Positions 1-12,561 are shown, numbered from the stretch's first letter. The stretch is DNA of 64,000 nucleotides from Anagrus nilaparvatae (GCA_022575985.1 JAKSXM010000007.1:34412501-34476500), one strand, 5' to 3'. Notes: generated from the sequence alone by a model not told the origin. Made by a program: numbers and translations.

Positions 1-199
1 AATATTATTAAACTGTTGTTGATATGATGTACGACGATAAGTGACCCTATCTCACAAATAAAAAGCAGGTCATAGTCTTGGAATATCCGTGAAACCACCT
101 CTACATAATTTTGAAAATGGATGAATCGAGTTGAAACCTTTTGCATTCTCTTCAGAAAGATGTTATTAAAAAACGCCGGAAGGAAAATATGTTAAAATG

Positions 200-640
200 A
201 AGGGGGCATTTTCACCCCAATTTTTCCCCAGATTTATCCTACAAATATATAAAATTTTTAATTTTTTAATTTTGAGGAGTGCCTATAGGTTTTTTGCGTC
301 ATAGAATTCAAATAATTTTTCACGCCTTTTGCCCCCAAAATATATATAATTTTTTAAAAGCACTGTTCTTTCTAATTTTAAAATGTCTTCATGGGTTTTC
401 GGATCACGAAATTCAATGATGCCTTAAAAAAGATAATTAAGGTATTTCTGGGATGGATTTTGACCATTTTTTGCCCCATTTTACCCCCAAAATAAGTAAT
501 TTTTTAAATTCACTGTTCCTTCTAATTTTAATATGTCTTGCCATAAAATTTAATAAATATGTCAGAAATGCTATTTAATGCCTTCCCGAGGGTGATTTTG
601 GCCTTTTTCGCCCCCTTTATATGTAATTCTTTATATGCGA
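200..640. repeat. Degenerate ~135-bp tandem repeat, family A, copy 1
   Basis: About three diverged units follow each other. Each runs through phrases such as TTTACCCCCAAAATA, then a short AT stretch, CACTGTTCTTTCTAATTTTA, AAATGTCTTCATGGG and TGTCAGAAATGCTATTTAATG. The same phrases recur in the same order at 4040-4400. Non-coding; no open frame is shared between units. Confidence 0.7.
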
Positions 641-734
641 ACATGTGTGAGACTCAGCGAAGCCACTGAAAATTTGTAGATTTATCTAATAATTCCTTAT
701 AAACCATAAAATTCTGATTTCTTAATCAAAACGC

Positions 735-1232
735 TGCCAAGTAATTGGCACTATGATTCCTTATTAACAATAACAAAATGTTCTGAATGGTCTATTTTAT
801 CTAGTAAAAACGATAATTCTAGATATTAGTACTTTCATGGAAAAAATTAAATACTACGTTCCAAAAGAAAAAAGATATTGCTATTTTTTTTATTTTTTTA
901 TGTAAACAATTTTTTAGAAAAAAATTTTCAGCAAATTAAGTATCATTTGGAGATATCGAGTAAAAAATACTTCTAGATATCAGTACATTGATGAGAAGAA
1001 ATGAGGTGTTACATCCAAATTAAAAAAAAAAAAAGTACCTCGAGATTTTTTGGTAAAAAAAATTTTGAAAAATAAATTAGGTCTTAATGTCATACTGGTT
1101 GTGAAATGTCACCGGCTACAGTCCAACATACATACATACATACACACACACACACGCACACACATACACACACACTCACACACACACACAAATACACACA
1201 CATACAGAATTTTTTTAAAATCCGGTTTTTTA
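735..1232. repeat. Composite (CA)n-bearing repeat, family X, copy 1 (partial)
   Basis: This diverged copy has the block order seen at 14268-16405 and 50020-51605. It has a GCCAAGTAATTGGCAC-like 5' block, sub-repeats with AGTACTTTCATGG and ATGAGGTRTTACATCCAAAT, an A-run, a CCGGYTACA block, a CA-rich microsatellite and a TCCGGTTTTTTAG block. The 3' hairpin found in the other copies is missing here. Confidence 0.6.
1126..1206. repeat. Interrupted (CA)n/(CATA)n microsatellite
   Basis: CATA units pass into CA units, with occasional CGCA and TACA interruptions. It sits at the position where the other family X copies carry a CA run (16248-16282 and 51461-51482), so it is part of that repeat and not an independent locus. 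Confidence 0.85.
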
Positions 1233-1272
1233 GAATGAAAGAAATTGATTCTGATTATCTCCTGTGGTGTTC

Positions 1273-1345
1273 GCTCTTGACAGCTTGTTGGTACAGCGTT
1301 GTTCCGGCTAACCTAAGGTCGTGGGATCGAATCCCGCTCGAGACA
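1273..1345 (+). other. tRNA-like sequence or tRNA-derived SINE head
   Basis: An A-box-like AGCTTGTTGGTA is followed 30-40 bases later by a good B-box-like GGATCGAATCC. The latter sits inside a strong T-arm (GTGGG stem, seven-base loop, CCCGC stem). The acceptor and anticodon stems pair poorly, so a functional tRNA is unlikely. A tRNA-derived SINE head or a decayed tRNA is the better reading. tRNAscan-SE was not available. Confidence 0.4.
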
Positions 1346-1554
1346 AATTGATGGACAATTTTTTTCATTCAAAACCACTTTTTTAAGTTAAATTATTAAT
1401 TAATTTATCTGAAAAAATTATTTAACGTCAATTAAAAATTTTAAATAAATTATTTAAAATTGTATAAAAAACAAATTTTAAATAAAATTAATGGTATGAA
1501 AATGCCTTATGTATTTTTGAAATATAAGATTATTATATTTGCTCGTAGAGATCG

Positions 1555-2490
1555 TTACTGATACTTAGATTGTAATTTTTTTGCTTTTTGATTTTCTAAT
1601 ACAGCGAATTGTTTGTAATTCAATGGTAATTTTAGTAAAGAGTAAAATGTTTTTCCATATACATTTACAGTAGCCATGCCAGTAGGTGCTGTAATTTGTA
1701 CTGCATTCTCACCAAAAGCAGTTGTTATTATTTTTACAATTTCTTTTATTATGTCAATTGGTCTTTTTCTTAATTTAATTGTTTAAATATTATCCCAGTA
1801 TTTGAATATAAATATTCAAAAGGATTTCTAACCATTCCATCGTTTATGGAATCAGGAATTTCTTCTGGTTCATGATATTCTTGTAAAATTAAATTACTTT
1901 CTTCTGTAATATTTGAGGTTTTTTCTATGTAACATGATTCACATTATTAATTAAAATATCTTTCATATTACTTCTAAATGGTACATTTAAAATTCAATTT
2001 AATTTATATTACTTTTCATCTTCTGCTTCATTACCAACAATGTTAAATTTAGGAAATATTCTAACAATATATTCTTTTTTTCGTTTGGTTTTTTCAACTG
2101 TTTAACCATGGTAATAAAATCGTCACATCGTTGATATCAATAACTGTCGGTAGACCCTATTTTAGAAGAATAAACCATAACATCTTTCCAGAAGTTTTCA
2201 TCAATTTCTAATTTCTTTTTTAATTGCTCTACAGTGCATTTTTGTAATTTAGATTTGTTCACGTAAATTCCTGCATTTTGTAACATTCCATGACGCATAA
2301 CGGTATTCAAACAAAAAAATCTGGAGCTTGGATCTTGTGCGAATCTTTTATCTTTATATTTTTCACTTATTATCTTCACTTTTATTTCTCTAGTTTGTGA
2401 AAAGTCTAATATTCCTCGAGGAAATAAATGCGGTAATGCACAAGCTATATAACCTTCCGTTGTAAATTCATTAATTGGATTTTCTGATGT
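1555..2490 (-). pseudogene. Helitron Rep/helicase fragment (decayed)
   Basis: On the - strand, the segment from about 2486 reads a Helitron-like N-terminal block. It includes FTTEGYIACALPHLFPRG and RFAQDPSSRFFCLNT, with HGMLQNAGIYV following, and runs to a stop at 2137. The frame continues after that stop with YQRCDDFITMVKQLKKPNE. Between about 1960 and 1800 comes EEIPDSINDGMVRNPFEYL. From about 1785 to 1555 comes a Pif1-helicase-like stretch, including VQITAPTGMATVNVYGKTFY and SLLKLPLNYKQF. The order Rep then helicase is that of a Helitron transposase, which in life is a rolling-circle replicase/helicase. The helicase Walker A motif and the Rep catalytic two-histidine and tyrosine motifs are not visible. 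The relic is therefore internally deleted and carries stops. No Helitron 5' TC or 3' hairpin-CTRR end could be assigned. Confidence 0.7.
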
Positions 2491-2519
2491 TGAGTAATTT
2501 TTTTTTTAAACTTTTTTTT

Positions 2520-2705
2520 CATAACAGTATTTTTTTCAACCTTGAAAACTCCTAAGCAATGTCGAAAGTTCTTTTTTATTTGTAAATATCGAAAATTTCT
2601 ATATCAAAATTTTAAAAAATGTAATTTTTTGATTAGGAGTTAGTTTTCTCACTATTATTCTTAAATGTGCGTATTAAATGAGCTGAAAATTGAATTAATA
2701 ATTTT
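2520..2705. repeat. Direct repeat, unit 1 (pairs with 3745-3915)
   Basis: About 180 bases here match 3745-3915 in the same orientation. Shared phrases include TTCTTTTTTATTTGTAA, TCAAAATTTTAAAAAATGTA and TCTTAAATGTGCGTAT. A shorter third version of the start lies at 3600-3665. Confidence 0.7.
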
Positions 2706-3744
2706 TTTTTGATTTCGTGGGGCTACTTATAAGAAAAATTGGATACCAGCTACAAAAAATAACTTTTTAAAAATATAATCTTATCCTTTTAGGTGTATTC
2801 CACTTCTCTCAAATTTAAAAACTTTTTTATAATTTTTTTTATAAATAGAAGGCAAGACCCATGCGCGTGAAGGCGTGCCAACCTCCGTAACTCGTATTTT
2901 ATGTTTAATCGCAGTAATACTGTGTCATAATTCATAAATAAAAACAATTGTACAGTAAGATGTTAATTTCAAATAATAAACTTTTTTCATAATTTTAATA
3001 AACTATTATAATTCTGATTTTCATAATGTATCTCAGGAAAAAAATATTTACTAAACTATAATGATTTAACCATATTGATTTAAGTTTTTCGAAATTAGGA
3101 AAAATTTGACAAAAAAAACTCCTTTTGATTTTGGGCAAATTAAAAATTGTCAAAAAAATCCTGTTTGCACTTTTCATAAGCATATTTTTTTATTAAAAAA
3201 CTTGTGTTCTAAGGGATTTTTACCCTTAATAGTCAAAAAAATTCAGTTCCCCTATTTCATCAGCACTTTTTTTTATTAAAAAACTTGTTTATAATCAATT
3301 CAAGGATTCGAGCAAAGATTTCATTTTTTATATTATATTTTATTCGAACAAAACCAAAATTTCTAATAATTCAAAATTTATAAATCTAATTTAATCCATT
3401 TATATCAGGTTTTTGGAAATCTCTAACTCTTTGAACCATATTGATTTAAGTTTTTAACTGTTTCAAATAGGCTAATAACAAAGTTTTTCTGAGTAAAAAT
3501 TTTCATATTTTTATTACAGCATATTTTCCGATTTTCCAACATAGTCGATAAAAAACGCCATTTAGAAATATCGGACAATAGTTTTATGTGAAAAATGAAA
3601 TATTTTGTTAATGAAAACTTTTTTTTAGACTTCGAAAACCCTTGGGTAATGTAAAAAGTTATTTTCTTATGTTGTTTAATTCTCTGTTTTTGAAAATCGG
3701 AAAATATGTTGGGTTAAAAAAATGAAAAATTGTATTCATCAAAA

Positions 3745-3915
3745 TATTTTTATTAACCTTCAAAACCCCTAGATAATGTAAAAAATTCTTTTTTATTTGT
3801 AAGTATCGAAACTTTCAGTATCAAAATTTTAAAAAATGTAATTTTTTGATGAGGAGTTTTTTCGCTATTATTCTTAAATGTGCGTATCAAATGAGCTAAA
3901 AATTTAATCAGTTCG
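3745..3915. repeat. Direct repeat, unit 2 (pairs with 2520-2705)
   Basis: Second copy of the repeat at 2520-2705, with the same phrase order and about one base in ten different. The 1 kb between the copies is AT-rich and shows no recognisable gene. Confidence 0.7.
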
Positions 3916-4039
3916 TCTTTGTCTCATTTTATAACATCTGTGAAAGCTAATCGGCAATATCATTAAAGAGTTATCGTGCACACAAACTGGACATTCTGTC
4001 ACGGGAATAGGCTGAGCTCAGCTCAGAGCTTCGCTCAGT

Positions 4040-4400
4040 CTAATTATGTCAAAAATGCTATTTTATGCCTTCCCCGGGGCGAGTTTGCCCTTTTTCACCC
4101 CTTTACCCCCAAAATATATAATTCTTTAAATGCACGGTTCTTTCTAATTTTAAAATGTCTTCATGGGTTATTTGGGCCACAAAATTAAATAATTATTTCA
4201 GAAATGCTATTAGAAGCCATCCCAGGGGTGATTTTGGCCTTTTTTTGCTCCCTTTTACCGCCAAAATATGTAATTCTTTAAATGCACTGTCCTTTCTAAT
4301 TGTAAAATGTCATTATGGATTATTTGGGCCACAAAATTCAATAATTATGTCAGAAATGCTATTTGATGCCTTTCCGGGGGTAAATTTCTGACATCATATT
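4040..4400. repeat. Degenerate ~135-bp tandem repeat, family A, copy 2
   Basis: Nearly three units are present. ATTATGTCAGAAATGCTATT recurs at about 4060, 4200 and 4345, with TTTGGGCCACAAAATT between. The short open frames across it are by-products of the repeat. Same family as 200-640. Confidence 0.8.
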
Positions 4401-4917
4401 AGAATTCTACGACCCAAAATACCCTTATAGGCCTTTTTAATTTAGAAAATAAAGTTTTCATAAGTATTAAATATTAGGGGGGGGGGTAAAAGAGGTGAAA
4501 AAGGGAAAAATCACCCCCGGAACTAAGACAATCTTGACTTCAAGTACAGAGCTCATAGAATTATTTTTTACTTTTATAATTTGTTGATATCATTGATTTT
4601 TTTAGAGCTGTACTTTCTAAAAAGATATCGCTATTATCCTAGATTTTTGATAAACTTCGGAGAGTAATATTTATTTTAGACATTCTTAGTTTTCTTTTAA
4701 AAGTTTTGCCAACAGTTCTGTTATTTTTTTTTCTAACCCTCAATTGTAGCTCTTAGTACTCCTGTTATAGCTGAATTCTTAAAAGGGAAAGGCATAGTAT
4801 ATTTTGTACCCAAACTATTGGTAAAATAATTTTCTAATATTTCAGATTCATACTGATAACCTTTATTAAGAATGAATATTCTTGTAAAACAATGTATTAT
4901 GTTAAACAAGACAATAA

Positions 4918-4936
4918 ACTACTACTACTACTACCT
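4918..4936. repeat. (CTA)n microsatellite
   Basis: Five to six ACT/CTA units. They are flanked by two copies of a CTTTATTAAGAAT block, one just before and one just after. It may be the 3' tail of a short retroposon, but no body could be defined. Confidence 0.6.
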
Positions 4937-5224
4937 TTATTAAGAATATTCTTAATGATCCAAAATTTATCAAGATTAGAAAGTATCAAAGAATCGCTAG
5001 ATTTATTATACCTAAAATGAAGATAATTTAATATTTTTTTTAAAGAAATGAGTAAATTAAAAAAAAATCCGACTTTAAATCAAGATATATTTTTATACAT
5101 AAATTATTCAAACTTTTTATAACAATTGTATTTTAATATATTATTTAAACAATATTTTAAATCTGCATTTGAACTTTTGATGAAAAAATTCAACCTTAAA
5201 TTCATTTATAGTAAAATTATAAAT

Positions 5225-5425
5225 AATAAATGCCACACTTAATTTGGAAAATTCATGTTTTAAACAATTTATAAACAATTAAGAATTATTTGAATAATAA
5301 TTTAAAATAGAATCATTAGTTTTACCCCAAATTTTTTTATGGCAACTCCAATTATACATAAAAGTATGTGCCACACTTAATTACAAAAATTTAATTTTTT
5401 AAACAATTTATAAAATATTAAAAAT
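5225..5425. repeat. Pair of ~60-bp direct repeats, ~140 bp apart
   Basis: TGCCACACTTAATT, followed by a TTTAAACAATTTATAAA block, occurs at about 5231-5280 and again at about 5370-5418. The surrounding 4.5-5.8 kb is AT-rich with no gene seen. Confidence 0.6.
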
Positions 5426-6084
5426 TACACAGGCACACAAAAAAAAAGTCCTGTTAAAGAAAGATTAAGAATCTCAAAGTATGTTTTTTGGTGTGCTAAA
5501 AATGAATCTGAGGTCAGAATTTTCTCATAAACCTTCAGATTTTCCCCCAGATCCCCCAACACCCCCAAAAGGTAAAATTTCTAGAATTTGTAAAAAATAG
5601 AATTACGTATCTGAACCTACGTTTCTTGGACCTATTTTGTGTAATTATTGTTTATAAGGCTAACTTTGATTTGAAATGGAAATTTCCCATGAAATATTAG
5701 TTGTCTTAAGAGGTTTGTTAAATTATTTAACTTTAGTTAATTGAAGTGTTAATTTTGATTAATTTAATATAATTGACAAAAAATAATTCCTTAACCCTCT
5801 GTGGTCACACATATGTCAAATGACTTTAATAAATTTACTTTAGTACCTCAGGTGGTGGGGATACTCGTCGGAGCGTTACTTTAGACAACCGTCGGAAGTT
5901 GGTGCTTAAATTTCTTGGGGTTATTTTGTCCCACAGTGACCAAATCGTAAAAATACCTAAATTTTTTTAAATATTTTTTTTGTTTAAGAAAAAAAAAAAA
6001 AAACAAACGTGAATAGAAAAAATAAATATTTTCCAAATGTGTATTTTCCCTTCTTAATGTTAGCACTAAAATAATAGTATATTT

Positions 6085-6290
6085 TTACCCATGGCTACAA
6101 AAGTAAAGAATGGGCTTCGCCTCGGACGGTAATTTACGTGCGATTTGGGGCATCCTTTTTTTGTGGCCAAGGACAAAACATAATTTTTCTTGCTCAGTGT
6201 CAAGAAAATGCGTTTTATCGAATAGCGCAGCGGCCAGAAAACACGCACTTTCTGGACACTAACAAGAAAAGGAATTTTGAATATAAAAGG
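6085..6290. repeat. Dispersed repeat family B, copy 1
   Basis: This stretch, including ACAAAAGTAAAGAATGGG, TTTGTGGCCAAGGACAAAAC and GCGCAGCGGCCAGAAAACAC, is nearly identical to 43980-44170. It is recognisable, more diverged, at 47290-47510. Open frames on both strands across the copies are not conserved. Confidence 0.8.
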
Positions 6291-6518
6291 GGAGGGGGTG
6301 AATATTCGGCGAAATCTGCTCTGGATAGGAGCGACTTGAGAGTCTCAGGAAGTGGTGCTTTTTTGGTAACAAAAAACCTCCCGAAATCGGTTTTTAATTT
6401 TTAGTACCAGTTTTGGAGATATTGGCCAAAATGTGCTCCATTTAAATAACATTGGAAAAGTGGTTTTTTGAAAATAGCGCGAAAAATGGGGGTTTTTACA
6501 CTTTTCTAACCTATCCCA

Positions 6519-6610
6519 GACAAGGCGAATGCTCGGTTCGAGCTCGAAATCAGCTCTCAAATATATGAAAAATTAACTCTAATTTTCTTCTCTAAATTAG
6601 CTCGATTAGA
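6519..6610. repeat. Short dispersed repeat, inverted relative to 21290-21435
   Basis: TATCCCAGACAAGGCGAAT, followed by a TCGAGCTCG core, matches the reverse strand near 21395-21425. Both copies sit in stretches dense in GAGCTC/TCGAGCTC hexamers. This looks like the end of one transposon family, though full termini were not delimited. Confidence 0.5.
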
Positions 6611-7120
6611 GCTCGAATAAAAAAAAAAATTTTTTTTTTTTATTTTTATATTTTTTTTTCTTTCTAATTTATTTAGAAGTTAAAAATAAGGAAAAACAAT
6701 GATTTATTTATTAGAGACATATATTTTCAATTAGATCTAATTTTAAATAACATACATAATTAAATACATCAATAAAAAATTTATATTTATAATTCTTAAA
6801 TTTATTTTATTTGTCCAAAAGCACGTGCAATGGGATCCCTTGCAATATATCCATCCAATATTTTAGTATCTAAAAAGAGAATAAAAAATAATTAGTACAA
6901 ATTATATTAATGCAATGCAGCTTATTATTAATTTTATAAAAAGGGGAAAGTCACTAAAAAAAAATATTTTTTAATTCAAGCAAAGAAAATCTTGGTTTTA
7001 AATTTAAACTTAATTTAATTTTTATATTAGAAAATTTACGTTCAGAGCTACATTAACAGTACTGCCTGGACGCCATTTTGGTGCGCTTAAGCGAATCAGA
7101 GCACTGTAATTATTCTCACC

Positions 7121-8165
7121 GTCCCATTTACTCCAATCAAAATGCGGGGGGGGATGTATTTTCACTAGCCAACATGAGATTTGCTCTACTATATGTTTTT
7201 TGGGTCACTGATCACGAAAATTGGGGTTATTTCAGGGAGATATTTTCGGAACACCCTTAAATTTGCAAAAACTACCCCCCAAAAAGGGGTTTTTTTGATA
7301 TATTAGCAAACTGAGTTTATAGATTTAGCCAAGAATTGGTGTTACGGGGTTTTTTGAGTCACTGAACAAGAATTTCAGGTAGTTTTTAATGAATAATTAT
7401 TGTTTCACCCTTAAATTAACAAAAATTACCCCTAAAAGGAGGTATTTTTGCTATTTTCGCACTTTGAGCGACCAAATTAAGTCCTTAAGGGTTTTTGGGT
7501 CGCTAAAACAAAAATTCCCTTTTAGGGGTTGTTTTTGCTAAATTAAGGGTGAAATATTGATTATTCACTAAAATTCCCCCAAAATCTTGATCAGCGGCCC
7601 AAAGAACCCGTTAGGACATAATTTGGTCGCTCAAAGTGCAGAAATAGCAAAAACACCCTTTTTAGGGGTTGTTTTTGCTAATTCAAGGGTGAAATATTAA
7701 TTATTTATTAAAAATTCCCCCAAATTCTTGATCAGCGATCCAAAAAACCCGTAAGGACCTAATCTGGTCGCTCAAAGTGCGAATATAGCAAAAACACCTC
7801 CTTTTAGGGTTAATTTTTGCTAATTTTAGGGTGAAACAATAATTATTCATTAAAAACTACCTGAAATTCTTGTTCAGTGACTCAAAAAACCCCCTAACTC
7901 CAATTCTTGGCTAAATCTATAAACTCAGTTTGCTAATATATCAAAAAAACCCCTTTTTGGGGGGTAGTTTTTGCAAATTTAAGGGTGTTCCGAATATATC
8001 TCCCGGAAACAACCCCGATTTTAGCGACCCATAAGTTTTTTAAGTATTTTAAATTATTATATTATTATATTCTATTTAACACCCAAAACATATAGTAGAG
8101 CAAATTTCATGTTGGCCAGTGAAAATACACCCCCCCGCCCGCGTTTTGACCGGAGTAATGGCAGA
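7121..8165. repeat. Long palindrome (foldback-type element) 1
   Basis: The left arm from 7121 reads inverted from 8165. Paired landmarks are the GCGGGGGGGATGTATTTTCA block with its partner near 8125-8150, the CTACTATATGTTTT block with 8085-8100, and CTATAAACTCAGTTTGCTAA at 7918 with its inverse near 7305. The arms are about 450 bp, with a ~45-bp extra AT stretch in the right arm (about 8037-8080). Its interior is built from the ~160-bp ACCCCTAAAAAGGGG family, whose own units already appear in both orientations. No transposase gene inside. Confidence 0.85.
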
Positions 8166-8422
8166 GCAGACGATTTTTTGATACAGAATTTTCAGATATT
8201 TATTATACTGTTTTAGGAGAATTTGCCGTGAAAAGGGAGACTTATCGTATCTGCAAAATTTTTCATAGATCATTTTTCTAATTTTCTTTTTTTATTTTAA
8301 TTAAAATTAAGCTGATGGGATGGTGAGGAGGCATCCGTAAACGGGATTGGCTTACAGCTGAAAAAATAGCGTCCAAGTTGAACTCTTAAAAAACCTTTTT
8401 ATCTTTTATCTTTTTTACCAAT

Positions 8423-9196
8423 TTAACCCTCCGTGGTGCAGCTGTGTTTTTGCCTACGCGCAGGTGCAGGTGTAACGATATCGACAATGCCAATTTTTGG
8501 CTCCTTTAAAATAATTTTTGGCCAAAATTTTTTTTTAAGGTTTTAGATAAACATTTCAGTTGTTGGAAAAAAAACTGTTTTGGCCAAAATGTCTACTCAG
8601 CTTTGCGCAAAAAATTTCAGAACAGCGGAAAACGAGCATTTTTAAAATTTTTGGTCCAAAGGCCATATCTCTGGTCCAAATTGTTTTTAAGAAAAAATAT
8701 TGTAGGGTTTCAAGGTTCATATATACTACTTTAAAAAAAAAATGCCCAAATTTGGCTCCGTTCCAAAAATCATAATTATTTTGCAATATGAAAATTGCCT
8801 TTTTTCGAATACAAAATTTTTTTTTAATTTAAGGTTTTTTGGCCCCCTAGGGGCATTTATTGTCCAAAAAAGTTATTTGGGGATGAAGTTTAACCTTTTA
8901 GTAAGTAATTAAAAAAAAATTTGCAAAAAAAAATTAAGGATGTTGAAAAATTAAAATAGTAAAAAAAGTTACGTCCTGGTGCAGCAGTAACGATATCGTA
9001 CATAGGCCAACTTTGCACCCGCAGTACGAAAAAACGGCTAAACCAAAACTGATGCACCTTGGTAGGTGTTCATAAAATGGTCCCAAGTTTTTTTAGGAGG
9101 GGTCACCAACCATGGCCTATTGCGCATGTCTGAGATACAGCTATGGCGTAAAAAGTAGAGGAACGATATCGTTACACCTGCACCACGGAGGGTTAA
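8423..9196. mobile_element. TTAA-flanked MITE with CCCTCCGTGGTGCA ends
   Basis: Both ends read TTAA then CCCTCCGTGGTGCA inverted: left TTAA at 8423-8426, right TTAA at 9193-9196. The inverted ends continue as CAGGTGTAACGATATCG after a short mismatched stretch. A TTAA target and ends beginning CCCT are hallmarks of piggyBac-type transposition. The assignment is by ends only, since the 770-bp interior has no transposase. Part of the interior (about 8520-8660) is shared with 43735-43870. Confidence 0.6.
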
Positions 9197-9680
9197 GCAA
9201 AAATTTAAGCCACGTTACTAAATGGAAATTTGATAAGAAATTCAAATTCTACTAAAAGTTTTAGAATGTTATAATAATTTTGGTACGACTCAGTTTTATG
9301 AAATACGTATGAAAAATTATTTATTATTATAATTTATTATAAACTATTTTAAAATTTAATACTAATAATTTTTGATAGAATGAGACTTTTTTGATTTTCA
9401 TTGATTTTTAGGGATACAAATGCAGAAAAAATAAAATCATGTTTGTTTTTGAAAAGTAAACTAAAACTATATTAATTAAATTTATAAAATTATTTTTTAT
9501 TAAAATTAAATAAAAGAAAAAGTTTTTACTGGTAAAAAACGCGTGTAAACACAGCAGAATGCAAGGAACGTGTTTACTACAACATGACTACAACTTAATG
9601 CTGGGTATAATACACAAATGGTACAAGTCCGTGACCCTAAATTATTAAAATTTCCTAAACCAAAATCTTAAGTCCTATAT

Positions 9681-9994
9681 AGTAGCCAATTTGAGCCTGA
9701 AGGGTTTGAAATGTCTAAAATTTTTTTAAATAAATGAATATTGAGGGAAAAACTACTCTAGAAAATAGAAAAACTTTTCTGTGTCTTGTGGTAAAAATTA
9801 ACTGACCTAACCAATTTTTTAGTTAAGTGAAATTGAGATTATAGGGGAATTATTGCAAAATCTTTAATTAAATATTTTATTTTTCATCAAAAAATAAGAA
9901 GTTTTTGTATTTTCTTGAGTAGTTTTTCCCTCAATATTCATTTAATAAAGAAAATTTTAAATTTTTCAAACCCTTCAGGCTCAAATTGGCTACT
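9681..9994. repeat. Short palindromic element (~315 bp)
   Basis: AGTAGCCAATTTGAGCCTGA and the following AGGGTTTGAAA at the left end are inverted at the right end (CAAACCCTTCAGGCTCAAAT, then TGGCTACT). The inner parts of the arms also pair (TATTGAGGGAAAAACTACTC with GAGTAGTTTTTCCCTCAATA). No coding capacity. Confidence 0.8.
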
Positions 9995-12561
9995 AATGCA
10001 AAATATATAAGATAGGACAAATCCAGTAGAAATAGAAACAAACGATTTTATGGCTAAGGAAAACTCCGGATGAAAAAACCAATGATTTCATTGAATTTCA
10101 GAGAAAAAAATATATAACTGACTCTTGTAAATATTATTCAGAAAATTTTTTCTTGAAATCTGCGAAACTTTAAAAAATTGGTACCTTGAAAATTGAAACC
10201 ATAAAAAACAAAAAAACGGAATTTTCTCCTAAAAAGCTTGGTAAAATGTTAAAATAAATAGCGAATTTGGATTTTACTAGAAAAATTACTATGGAATACG
10301 TCTTTAAATCCAGTTTATAACATCATTTGAATCTGATAGAAAAATCCCAAGTCTGTGAATTTAAAAAAAAAATCCAATATTTAACATTTGAGTTGCTTTA
10401 AGAACTTGAAAATTTAAAATTTGTATTTTTTGGTTCTAAATAAACATATTTTAGTAAATTATAATTACAAAACAATCGAAAAAACATAAATCCATCATTA
10501 AAAATAATTTTAATTTATTTAAAAAAATTCAGAAATTGGTTTTATTCAGTTATTGAAAAAATGTGATTTTGAGCTTTCCAACTCAAAGAAAACTATGAGG
10601 CGAGCAAAATTTTTTGTGTTCCTCACTTGTTCATCACTTTATATGGTCTAAAATCATGTAAAAAATGTTTAATTAAAAAAAAAATTTTTTTTAATTTACC
10701 CCCTAAAACCCCAAAATCGTCCCGACGGGGACGGTTCTCCCCGAGAGCTACAAATACATTTAAAAACTAAATGTATTAGGTCAAAGTACACCCAGAAAAA
10801 TAGGATCCTGAAGTTTTCAGACCTCCAGGTATCTTCAGCTCTGATTGGCGGCCTATTAATAACAAAAAAAAAGTACATTTTTAGCGACTTATTAGTCAAT
10901 TTTCTGATACTCCTGTGGTAAAACAATTCTGTCAAACGGTCTTGCGACCTCTCATTCGAAAGGTTATACGATATACTTTGAGATGAAATTACTTTTGGAA
11001 GTAATTTTAGTGCATCGTTTTGATTAGTGGACAATAAACCGTCTAAAATAAATTTTTTTTTTTGGCAACGATTTAAAAAAAATTGAGAGATATGCCCATT
11101 CTATTTTTTTTTTAAACTAATGACAAAGAACACAAACTTTCATTTGCGACCATCCGCGCTCAAAAATATTTGGGGCAACATGGTCAAATACTTAAAAAAC
11201 TTAAATAACTTTTTTTTTTAATTTTGCGATTTTTCGAAAAGGGATCCCGCACAAAAGAATAGGAAATGGCCGTTCGGTTAAATTATCTCAATTTTTGATA
11301 TGTTTTAGATTTTATTATTCTGAAAAAAAGTCTTAATGGGCACAAAGCTCCAAAGTCTCAACTTTGGCTGCTACGGAGCTTGAAAGCTCCAATGCTCTAT
11401 CATAGCAAGATTGCTTAAAAACCTTTTTCATTTTATTTTTAATGTATACTATTATGTTTTTGAGGTCACTGATTTCGAAATTGATGTAGGATTGACAATA
11501 TTGTCAATTGACAGCTGTCAATTAGCTGTCAAATCTCTAAAATACCATAGAAATCTTTATAGTTTAGCCGAGATAGTTTAACCGCTGACGCGCTCTGTCT
11601 CTCGTTTTTTTTATCTTCCATCTCAACCATGCCTCTTTCAGCGTTCTATAGTATCGCGTTACAATCGCTATTTTTTGTAACAACATCTTCATATGTATCG
11701 CATTTACGACAAATATCTAGAAATTTATTTGACACTTTTATTTATTTGATTAAAAGAAACTTAGTTGTGACTCATTTTTAATAAAATAAGTCTCCTTTAT
11801 TTTTAAAATAAATTTAGTTGTAACCCGATTTTAAAATTAATCATTCTATTTAAAAATTTATTTGATAATTTTATTTTTAAAATAAATTTATTTGATTCTT
11901 TTATCGCTTATAAAAATACATGCGTATCAATATTTCTTACTTCAATAAAAGACCACTATTTCTTTAACATAAACTCGTCGATATGCTATACAAAGGAAGA
12001 TAGTGTTACAAAAATTATATATTAATCAAAGTACGATAAAATACTTTTTTTATCAATTACATTTATTTTAAAAACACTTTTTTTCAATGTTTTCCTATTT
12101 TGGGGGAACTTTTCATGAATGAGCTATTTATAATATCTAAAAAGCATCGTGAACCCCTTGCTAGAAAATAAAAACTACTTTCAATCTAATAAAAGAAAAT
12201 AGGAAAAAAAAGTACGATACAATTTTTTGAAATTATATTCTTGATTCTAGTATTTAATTTAATTGTTATAAAATTTATTCACTTTTCTCATGGATGGGGC
12301 AATGAAAAATAACTCAAAAATTATACAAAATATAAAAATATATAAAAAAAAGTCAAATGCGATAAGTTTTTTGATTATTTATAAGTGTTCATTAATAAAT
12401 TAAATATCATAAAAATTAACCTGTTAGGTGGTCTTTGAAAAAGTTTTATAAAATTGGGGTGAGATAGGGAGTAAATGAAACTGAGAATAATTCTTATTTT
12501 GGGAATTAAATTAATAATAAATTAAAATAATTCCAATATGGAGATTTAAAGTTAATTATGG
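9995..12561. other. AT-rich stretch without a recognised gene
   Basis: No feature with family resemblance was seen. A 112-codon open frame on the - strand at 10696-11034 shows no recognisable domain. At 11491-11530 two small palindromes and a half-copy are packed together (TTGACAATATTGTCAA, TTGACAGCTGTCAA, AGCTGTCAAA). Confidence 0.4.

Noticed and set aside
1050..1351. His/Thr-rich open frames across the CA tract (also 16131-16415, 30278-30565, 51372-51569)
   Set aside because: CA repeats are open in several frames and yield HTHTHT peptides. They follow the microsatellite and not a gene.
10696..11034. 112-codon - strand open frame
   Set aside because: No recognisable domain, and composition like other chance frames. 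Kept only as an unexplained stretch.
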